A stretch of 64,000 nucleotides of DNA from a virus: IMG/VR virus record IMGVR_UViG_3300009788_000003, positions 1 through 64,000 of that record. The stretch is one strand, 5' to 3'. Shown one piece after another: positions 59,453 to 64,000 of this stretch (positions within the stretch are counted from its first letter, which is position 1; each line of letters begins with the position of its first letter). A program made the position numbers and the translations under genes. The notes under the pieces were generated by a model. It did no database searches and was not told the origin of the DNA. It was given only the letters and a program-made list of their open reading frames with translations.

Positions 59453-59577
59453 GACAGTTCACGCTTTGCGGATTTGCGGCAAGCTTTGTTGGCAATACGC
59501 TTTTGTACAGGCTTGGCAGTTCTGCCCCAAGTACCTGCTTTGCGTCTGCCTAGTTTTTTAACGGTATTCGCGTTCAT
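59449..59577 (-). CDS. Small highly basic protein
   Basis: 42 residues, about a third Lys/Arg (KKLGRRKAGTWGRTAKPVQKRIANK). ATG has AGGAGG close upstream. The composition is that of a nucleic-acid-binding peptide. It is part of an overlapping run. Confidence 0.6.
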   Translation of the reverse strand: MNANTVKKLGRRKAGTWGRTAKPVQKRIANKACRKSAKRELS

Positions 59578-59599
59578 AAAACCTCCTAGTCAATATAAC

Positions 59600-59626
59600 C
59601 CTATACTATATAGAGATATTTGTCAA
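59600..59626 (-). promoter_or_regulatory. TTGACAAATA-family promoter (weak -10)
   Basis: TTGACA (59621-59626) with TATAGG (59600-59605) at 15 bases, or TATAGT overlapping at shorter spacing. It precedes the basic protein gene. Confidence 0.5.
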
Positions 59627-59896
59627 TCAGAATCTATCGATATTATCCTCAATAGATTTTTCAATTTGTTCATCGATGTCAGCCCACAAATCTTTGCTGT
59701 CGGCTATCTTGTGAAGCCACTTAGCTTCCCCCTTCTTAGGGTATCCATTGCGGTCTTTCAAATTGTATTCCATTTCAGTATAACCGTAACAGTCAACATC
59801 ACTATCAGCTTGCATTCCCTGCGGGGCAACGTGAATATAACTAGTCAGTTCTGCCAGAGCAGGAATACCATTTACATTAATTTTAAAAGTATCCAT
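59627..59896 (-). CDS. Hypothetical protein, possibly leaderless
   Basis: 89 residues (MDTFKINVNGIPALAELTSYIHVAPQGMQADSDVDCYGYTEMEY...). Family unrecognised. The ATG at 59896 lies six bases after the -10 box with no ribosome site. Confidence 0.55.
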   Translation of the reverse strand: MDTFKINVNGIPALAELTSYIHVAPQGMQADSDVDCYGYTEMEYNLKDRNGYPKKGEAKWLHKIADSKDLWADIDEQIEKSIEDNIDRF

Positions 59897-59902
59897 TGGT
59901 TA

Positions 59903-59932
59903 AGTATAACACACTATAGAATTATTTGTCAG
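59903..59932 (-). promoter_or_regulatory. TTGACAAATA-family promoter
   Basis: CTGACA (59927-59932), 18 bases, TATACT (59903-59908), minus strand. Overlaps the stop of the gene at 59929. Confidence 0.7.
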
Positions 59933-60363
59933 TTTATTTTTCGCATTCTGTAAACTTCTTTTACGGTCTTCCCGGCTTGTGGGGAAAAAGCAGTTGATAC
60001 TTTGTGCTTGCTGAAGGTGTCTATGAACAGCCCACCCTGCACGGCAACATAGTGACCAGTGACATACACCACATAAATTTCTGGGTCATCAACGTCAAGC
60101 CCATGCATGAATTCCTTCAACCGCATCTTCGGATTTTCCGCATGATGATAGGTGGTGAAAGATCGCCACCCTAATAACAAGAAAGCTTTTCGCAGTTCCC
60201 ACGGTTGCACCGAACAGACCCCCCGTGTATCGGGTCTAAGTTTTGCGCGATTGATTGCCGTGCGAATTACATCGAAGGTTTCCCCTGTGGTTGCTGCCAT
60301 TACATAAGGCCCACAATACCACTTGCCTTTTTCTCTCGCAGGGACGTTCATTAATTTATTCAT
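59929..60363 (-). CDS. Papain-fold cysteine peptidase-like protein
   Basis: 144 residues from ATG 60363 (AGGA upstream). YCGPYVMAATTGETFDVIRTA (Cys, with helix) and VVYVTGHYVAVQGGLFIDT (His) fit a C39-like or YcgI-type papain fold, with an Asn/Asp near the end as third residue. Function in phage unknown. Preceded by the gene at 60372 with an eight-base gap. Confidence 0.5.
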   Translation of the reverse strand: MNKLMNVPAREKGKWYCGPYVMAATTGETFDVIRTAINRAKLRPDTRGVCSVQPWELRKAFLLLGWRSFTTYHHAENPKMRLKEFMHGLDVDDPEIYVVYVTGHYVAVQGGLFIDTFSKHKVSTAFSPQAGKTVKEVYRMRKIN

Positions 60364-60371
60364 ATCGTGTC

Positions 60372-60617
60372 CTATGCTCTGAGTGCAACTTTCGCACTCT
60401 TGGTAATTCCAAAATTCTTCCCGCACTTGCGAAGTGCCTTCTTCGCTTTATTAGTGGGGTAGTCGATGACCGTGTATCGGGAATCAAGTCTGACCTTTCT
60501 GATTCGCATTCCTGAAGAGTCAGGATAGATGACCCCAATAAATTTATGACCGACACTGACCACTAAGCCAGTTCGATAACCTTCATCTTCATGAAGTCTT
60601 ATAACTGAGTCTTTCAT
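60372..60617 (-). CDS. Hypothetical basic protein
   Basis: 81 residues (MKDSVIRLHEDEGYRTGLVVSVGHKFIGVIYPDSSGMRIRK...), a beta-barrel-like N-terminus and basic C-terminus (KAKKALRKCGKNFG). Leader carries AACAAATACGAGACA. Family unrecognised. Confidence 0.55.
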   Translation of the reverse strand: MKDSVIRLHEDEGYRTGLVVSVGHKFIGVIYPDSSGMRIRKVRLDSRYTVIDYPTNKAKKALRKCGKNFGITKSAKVALRA

Positions 60618-60649
60618 ATTCGTGTCTCGTATTTGTTTGCTGAATCATC

Positions 60650-60678
60650 ATTATACCACATCTAAATATATTTGTCAG
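60650..60678 (-). promoter_or_regulatory. TTGACAAATA-family promoter
   Basis: CTGACA (60673-60678), 17 bases, TATAAT (60650-60655), minus strand. Divergent from the rightward promoter at 60765. Confidence 0.7.
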
Positions 60679-60764
60679 TTTTATTTTTTCGGGATTTCTC
60701 TGCAAACACCCAATCAGCCTGTCTATCAGCCCTAAAAATAATTGAAATTAATTTCATAAATCGC

Positions 60765-60792
60765 TTGACAAATAATACGTGTGTGCTATTAT
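60765..60792 (+). promoter_or_regulatory. TTGACAAATA-family promoter of the structured RNA
   Basis: TTGACA (60765-60770), 16 bases, TATTAT (60787-60792). It reads into the non-coding region at 60799. Confidence 0.8.
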
Positions 60793-61035
60793 TAAGGTGT
60801 AAGTTAAGTAATGTGAGATTGAAACGGGGAAGGTCAGAATCCTCATTCGCAAGAATCATCGACTGACCGGACTCACCCCCTGATAGGCAGGTGGGTACAT
60901 TGAACAGGAAGTTTAGTGGTCTCACACTACTTAATTTACCACGGAAGAACGAATCGCTCATAAGCCAATAGGAACGGACAAGGGTAACGGGAGTAACCCA
61001 GATTAATATTCCCACCAAATTTGTTTTAATGTACG

Positions 61036-61139
61036 AGAAGGGTTAGCAGGGTTCGATTCCCTGCCAGTGTCACGAAGCTTCACCAGACCGGGTTTACCGG
61101 GGAAGGGCATTGAGAGAGTATTTTGGTACGGCTCCTTCT
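61036..61139 (+). ncRNA. tRNA-like element in permuted order
   Basis: Order along the strand: AGAAGG (61036-61041), 5-base variable region, T-arm GCAGGG-TTCGATT-CCCTGC (61046-61064), CAGTGTC (61065-61071), 34-base spacer, GGCATTG (61106-61112; pairs with CAGTGTC over seven positions with two G-U), a D-arm-like loop with TTTTGGTAC, and CCTTCT (61134-61139; pairs with AGAAGG). It is a cloverleaf with 3' half before 5' half. No clear anticodon loop. Confidence 0.4.
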
Positions 61140-61589
61140 ATTTTTTTTGAAAGTTCTTAGGTACTGCTAGTACATCCCGTTTCGATCACGGGTGAGACCT
61201 TAAGACTCTCAGTTAATCGGCAACAGTCGAAGACGTTTGACACGAAGGTTGGAATCCTTCTGCTGAGAACTTTCAAAAAAATTTATGTCTTTGATGAACG
61301 GTTTTTGTCCTTGACTACTTTGGGGGGTTGAATATTGCCCTTGGAGCATGATACCTGAACGGATACGTTCTTGGGAATAGTTCCCGGCAATGCTAGACCA
61401 ATAGTGGTAGGTTCGAACCCGAAGACCGTTCTTCAAAGACTTAAAGCGGAGCTAGGGCATCAGGAATGGCTTAAGACTGAACTGATGTACGTGACTGTTC
61501 TGGGTTGACAGGTGCATTCTACCGAAATTGAATGACCGCAAACGGGATTGCAGGTTATCGTATAACCACTTTTCTAGACCCCTCGATTT

Positions 61590-61660
61590 AGAGCTTGCTT
61601 CAATCCGATGATGCACATCGAACAATACGTGCTAGGTGAAATGAGGCAAGTTCTTTTTTT
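61590..61660 (+). terminator. Terminator of the structured RNA
   Basis: AGAGCTTGCTTCA (61590-61602) pairs with TGAGGCAAGTTCT (61642-61654), followed by seven T. An inner hairpin CGATG/CATCG lies at 61606-61620. Confidence 0.7.
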
Positions 61661-61677
61661 ACACTAGGAGGTAATAC

Positions 61678-61866
61678 ATGAACGTGGAGATATCTGAATT
61701 CGGGGAAACCCGCGAAGTTGAGAACATCATTGAAATAAAGGTGACACCAACATTCTACGGGAATGGGGAATACAATTACACGCACGTTGCTTTGATTCAC
61801 GATAAAAGTTTAAAGCACGAACCTGTCCTACTTAGGAACAGCGAAGATTACGTGTCAATCCGATGA
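61678..61866 (+). CDS. Small hypothetical protein, rightward unit
   Basis: 62 residues (MNVEISEFGETREVENIIEIKVTPTFYGNGEYNYTHVAL...), beta-rich. AGGAGG precedes the ATG by about eight bases. First of three rightward genes directly after the RNA terminator. Family unrecognised. Confidence 0.6.
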   Translation: MNVEISEFGETREVENIIEIKVTPTFYGNGEYNYTHVALIHDKSLKHEPVLLRNSEDYVSIR

Positions 61867-62153
61867 GCAAATTATTTGACCTTATCGAAGTAGCGAGAGC
61901 GTTGAAACCTGCTGAATGGGAACCCTGCAATAATTGCGGGTGGTGTTGCCTTACCGAAGTTTGCCCTACCGGAATTGAATTTGGTGGCACGGCAAGCATA
62001 CCCTGTAAATTTCTGGAATCAGAAGGTGATAAGCATTATTGCGGATTAGCGAAATTGAATATCCCGGTAATGAATGAACACCTGTCCATAGGTACAGGCT
62101 GTGATGCTCGTACCCAACAGGAACAACTTGCAAGTCTGGGATTCACGATATGA
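61863..62153 (+). CDS. YkgJ-like Cys-cluster protein
   Basis: 96 residues. CNNCGWCCLTEVCP near residue 22-35, then CKF and YCGL further on, match the CxxCxxCC pattern of YkgJ-type Zn/Fe-binding proteins (DUF-type, function unknown). Overlaps both neighbours by four bases. Confidence 0.6.
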   Translation: MSKLFDLIEVARALKPAEWEPCNNCGWCCLTEVCPTGIEFGGTASIPCKFLESEGDKHYCGLAKLNIPVMNEHLSIGTGCDARTQQEQLASLGFTI

Positions 62154-62377
62154 AGACCTACCGTATTCAAGATTTCTTCACGGGTAGACCGATACCCACC
62201 GAACAATATTTTATGGATGTCCACCTGTTCGACACTCCCAAAACTATTGCCGCTGCAATCAACAATCTTCCCGGCCCGTGTATCAAGGTATCGGTTCGCC
62301 ACGATGTAGGCAGAAAAGGCAGACAGGAAGCGCGATTAGCAGGAATAAAATGTGGTGTTGAAATCGTTTTCACATAA
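62150..62377 (+). CDS. Hypothetical small basic protein
   Basis: 75 residues (MKTYRIQDFFTGRPIPTEQYFMDVHLFDTPKTIAAAINNLPG...), basic C-terminal half. Its last bases overlap the stop region of the leftward gene at 62370 (convergent). Family unrecognised. Confidence 0.6.
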   Translation: MKTYRIQDFFTGRPIPTEQYFMDVHLFDTPKTIAAAINNLPGPCIKVSVRHDVGRKGRQEARLAGIKCGVEIVFT

Positions 62378-62537
62378 TGTTCTTTTTGCGCGAAAATTTT
62401 TCACGGAAATAAGCTCTATACCGTCCCACCAACGCTTTACACTCCCCTAGTTCACGCCTCAATCTGCGGATTTCTTTCACATCCACCTTAGCTTGCTGCT
62501 TCGCCCTGATTAACACACTTAAATATGGGTCTGTCAT
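62370..62537 (-). CDS. Small basic helical protein, possibly leaderless
   Basis: 55 residues (MTDPYLSVLIRAKQQAKVDVKEIRRLRRELGECK...), strongly basic coiled helix. ATG lies seven bases from an extended -10 (TGTTATAAT, 62545-62550) without a ribosome site. Convergent with the rightward unit. Confidence 0.55.
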   Translation of the reverse strand: MTDPYLSVLIRAKQQAKVDVKEIRRLRRELGECKALVGRYRAYFREKFSRKKNIM

Positions 62538-62544
62538 AGACCGG

Positions 62545-62550
62545 ATTATA
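62545..62550 (-). promoter_or_regulatory. Extended -10 promoter
   Basis: Minus-strand TGTTATAAT with no clear -35. ATG follows seven bases later. Confidence 0.45.
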
Positions 62551-62594
62551 ACATCCGTTTTTTTGTGCGCGTAGGAAATCTGGCTATTATCTCA

Positions 62595-62612
62595 TGTGAT
62601 ACTAAGATCAAA
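62595..62612 (+). promoter_or_regulatory. ACTAAG box
   Basis: TGTGATACTAAGATCAAA in the non-coding region. It keeps the full core with a TGTGA half-site, a hybrid of the two box types. Confidence 0.6.
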
Positions 62613-62635
62613 CCAGACTAAGCCGAAAACGAGAC

Positions 62636-62900
62636 CTGAAATATATATCAGAAAATTGAAATATATATAAGCCTCAAAAAACCTTAAAAATATCCAGAAA
62701 AACTATCCACAGGTGCTTTACCCGATTGATATTAATATCACCGACTAACTGAAAAAAAGTATATGGTATCCGAGACCGTTTAGGGACAAAAGAAAGAAAA
62801 AAGATTTGAAAATAATTTTCGATTCACTTAAATAATATTTTTTATATTTTAATAATAAAAATTATGGGTTCCTGTGGGGGGGTCTACAGGGGGGGTCTCT
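62636..62900. other. AT-rich region with repeats, candidate replication origin
   Basis: TGAAATATATATCAG and TTGAAATATATATAAG (62636-62671) are tandem near-repeats. CTATCCACA (62703-62711) differs by one base from a DnaA box. ATTGATATTAATATCACC (62725-62742) is a palindrome related to the ACTAAG box. 62801-62868 is almost pure A/T. GGGGGGGTCT occurs twice (62876-62885 and 62889-62898). An origin or DNA maturation site is inference. No gene is seen from 62551 to 63197. Confidence 0.35.
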
Positions 62901-62999
62901 TATACGCCTAATATCTCGTACAATATACACAGCAGCACACCCCGCGCCCTTGACACCGCAGATTGTATGTGTGAAGTCAGCCCCCGGCCCACCCACGGA

Positions 63000-63028
63000 A
63001 GTATATCATATCCTTTATTATTTGTCAA
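63000..63028 (-). promoter_or_regulatory. TTGACAAATA-family promoter toward the AT-rich region
   Basis: TTGACA (63023-63028), 17 bases, TATACT (63000-63005), minus strand. A TGTGACTTAGTTACTA box (63038-63053) lies at the same distance as at 54931. A second TTGACA copy (63062-63067) lacks a -10. Confidence 0.55.
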
Positions 63029-63118
63029 GGCTATGTGTGTGACTTAGTTACTATATTTATTTGTCAAGATATGTTATCATACCGGGGCGGGTCAGGGGCT
63101 ATCCCTGCCCTTATATTA

Positions 63119-63136
63119 TTTGATACTAAGTGCAAT
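63119..63136 (+). promoter_or_regulatory. ACTAAG box upstream of promoter
   Basis: TTTGATACTAAGTGCAAT, six bases upstream of the rightward TTGACA at 63143. Orientation toward the promoter is the same as at the leftward ones. Confidence 0.55.
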
Positions 63137-63142
63137 TAAGTG

Positions 63143-63170
63143 TTGACAAATAATAACTATTATGTTATCC
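63143..63170 (+). promoter_or_regulatory. Rightward TTGACAAATA-family promoter, weak -10
   Basis: TTGACA (63143-63148), 16 bases, TTATCC (63165-63170). It would transcribe antisense to the terminase gene. Confidence 0.45.
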
Positions 63171-63197
63171 TTACCGGGTGGGTCAGAGGGTACGCCC

Positions 63198-64000
63198 CTA
63201 GTCCCATACTTGCTTCTCTGGTTCATCCACCGCGAAGTAGTTGGTAATCATGGGGCTTGGTTGTACCCCGAAGCTTGCCCATGTCCACCGTTGCATAGTA
63301 AGTCCATACACTACCCCCGCGAATGCATCAGCTAAGTCTTTAGTATTGAATGCGTTGTGATCGACCTTACCCTTGGATGTACGTTCTAGGTGTACTATCT
63401 CATTGCGTACATGGGCATCTTCAGGTGCAGTGATACGCTCTTGATTCAGCGCGTTCTTAAGGATGTCATACGGTAACGGGGTTCTATCCATTGACTGTAA
63501 GCCCGTCATGTATCCCTTACCCCGCAATATCTGTAGGCTATCCACTGACTGATATGAATCGAATGTAACCCAACGTATCAGTACACCCAACTCAGTCAGC
63601 TTATATAAGATCGTGCGTATCTTGGCAAAGTTAATCTCATCATTGATAGGTGGTGTCACACGCAGGAACCCATCAATCATTATGTGGGGCATCATACCCC
63701 CGTGTGAGTCTTCTTCCCCTTCAACGTGTATGAACTTGTCCACGTAACCTAAGCACACACCCGCCGCATCAGCAGTAAGACCTAGATCGATGTGTACAAA
63801 GCGTGGTCTGTGAGGCTGCTTAATAGCATCCTTGACTAACCCCACCTGAGTAACAACGAAATCACAATCAGGTCTGGTGAATATACTTTTGATCTTAGTA
63901 TCAAAGTTCTTGGATAGTATCTCCACGTTGGGGAAGTATGGGGCTTTAGCTACCGTGCTTACCCCGGCTATCTCCCGCAGGGCATTGTATATATCGTTTA
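63198..64000 (-). CDS. Large terminase subunit, C-terminal part
   Basis: The frame is open to the right edge and continues beyond it (NDIYNALREIAGVSTVAK upstream), so this is a partial gene; the GTG at 63926 is internal. At least 267 residues of the nuclease domain are seen: VHIDLGLTADAAGVCLG (first Asp), IRWVTFDSYQSVDS (second Asp) and FNTKDLADAFAGVVYGLTM (third Asp). It cuts concatemers during DNA packaging; the ATPase half must lie to the right of the window. An ACTAAG box is embedded at 63888-63905. Confidence 0.8.
   Translation of the reverse strand, partial: NDIYNALREIAGVSTVAKAPYFPNVEILSKNFDTKIKSIFTRPDCDFVVTQVGLVKDAIKQPHRPRFVHIDLGLTADAAGVCLGYVDKFIHVEGEEDSHGGMMPHIMIDGFLRVTPPINDEINFAKIRTILYKLTELGVLIRWVTFDSYQSVDSLQILRGKGYMTGLQSMDRTPLPYDILKNALNQERITAPEDAHVRNEIVHLERTSKGKVDHNAFNTKDLADAFAGVVYGLTMQRWTWASFGVQPSPMITNYFAVDEPEKQVWD
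63888..63905 (-). promoter_or_regulatory. ACTAAG box inside the terminase gene
   Basis: Perfect 18-base copy on the minus strand within codons for NFDTKIKS. Its presence in coding sequence could be incidental or functional. Confidence 0.5.

Larger units (their letters stand above)
60799..61660 (+). ncRNA. Long structured non-coding RNA with four helical domains
   Basis: About 860 bases without a credible gene, with own promoter and terminator. Domain 1 is closed by a 20-bp helix (60799-60818 with 60920-60939, two mismatches). Next (61036-61139) is a tRNA-like cloverleaf in permuted order. Domain 2 is closed by about 19 bp (61142-61160 with 61263-61281) and holds hairpins 61161-61173, 61176-61192 and 61244-61260. 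Domain 3 is closed by 21 bp with three mismatches (61285-61305 with 61422-61442). T-loop-like sequences TTCGATT, TTCGATC and TTCGAAC recur. Size, phage setting and tRNA-like motifs recall giant ornate RNAs such as GOLLD and ROOL. That likeness is inference. Confidence 0.7.
63071..63193 (+). repeat. Pair of related GC-rich elements
   Basis: ATGTTATC..TACCGGG..GGGTCAG.GG.TA occurs at 63071-63102 and 63162-63193, each just after a TTGACAAATA-like text. They flank the ACTAAG box at 63119 and abut the terminase 3' end. Possibly small RNA or packaging-related sites. Confidence 0.4.

Noticed and set aside
59408-59953. 181-codon rightward frame opposite the 59627-59896 gene
   Set aside because: It is antisense to several overlapping leftward genes and two promoters, with no ribosome site.
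60662-61018. Leftward open frame of 118 codons across the RNA promoter and first domain
   Set aside because: It runs antisense through the promoter and helix strands, has no ribosome site and a composition unlike neighbouring genes.
60917-61198. GGTCTCA (60918) and TGAGACC (61193) could form a long-range acceptor-like stem
   Set aside because: GGTCTCA is already in the closing helix of domain 1, so this pairing would break a better one.
61161-61260. A canonical tRNA with long variable arm
   Set aside because: T-arm is fine but no D-arm and anticodon arm of correct lengths can be placed around it.
61209-61436. Leftward open frame of 75 codons within the structured RNA
   Set aside because: It overlaps domains 2 and 3, lacks a ribosome site and looks like a chance opening.
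63071-63102. Possible cos site
   Set aside because: No repeat of it at a packaging start is visible and the terminase small subunit is outside the window.
1-64000. CRISPR arrays, insertion sequences or an integrase
   Set aside because: No spaced direct-repeat arrays, no transposase or recombinase motifs were seen.

Overview
The window is a contiguous piece of the genome of a tailed double-stranded DNA phage with a long non-contractile tail (siphovirus type). The evidence is a single leftward block holding portal, head morphogenesis protein, prohead protease, major capsid protein, head-tail connectors, tail tube, tail chaperone, a 1118-residue tape measure, tail tip proteins, receptor-binding proteins and lysis genes, plus the nuclease half of the large terminase running off the right edge. 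A Gram-negative host is indicated by a two-component spanin pair with a lipobox, an M15-type endolysin, a YadA-anchor-like outer membrane protein and sigma70-like promoters. The host genus cannot be told. No integrase and no canonical tRNA gene are visible. The first gene and the terminase are cut by the window edges, so the genome is larger than the window or circularly permuted.

Layout. 1-1,028: divergent promoters with small early-type genes. 1,063-1,210: terminators that end the leftward late block. 1,305-3,772: lysis (two spanin-like proteins, membrane proteins, M15 endolysin). 3,789-16,840: tail fibre, adhesin and tip proteins, including a frameshifted fibre gene, a 1100-residue LamG/SPRY/discoidin-like adhesin and a collagen-YadA-like protein. 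16,827-29,712: tail tip, tape measure, a frameshifted chaperone pair, tail tube and connectors. 29,782-37,118: capsid, scaffold-like protein, XkdF-like protease, a Mu F-like head protein fused to a zeta-toxin-like kinase, and portal. 37,203-60,617: leftward non-structural genes (family A DNA polymerase, two dual-specificity-type phosphatases, a shortened PPDK-like protein, a CsrA-like protein, dCMP deaminase, dNMP kinase, nuclease, an alarmone hydrolase-like HD protein, a 2-oxoglutarate oxygenase, cysteine-peptidase-like proteins and many small zinc-binding proteins). 60,765-61,660: about 870 bases of non-coding, heavily structured RNA with its own promoter and terminator. 61,678-62,377: three rightward genes. 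62,560-63,197: AT-rich non-coding region with repeats. 63,198-64,000: terminase.

Two regulatory systems stand out. The non-structural genes use a stereotyped promoter (TTGACAAATA, about 16 bases, TATNNT), absent from the structural block. In at least six cases the ATG lies where the transcript should start, which suggests leaderless mRNAs. An 18-base box, TTTGATACTAAGATCAAA, occurs at least twelve times. It sits at a fixed distance upstream of several of these promoters and at the 3' ends of many transcription units.

The best candidates for undescribed biology are the multi-domain structured RNA, the PPDK-like/phosphatase/CsrA-like cluster at 42-48 kb, the dispersed box with its promoter family, and the kinase fused to a virion protein.
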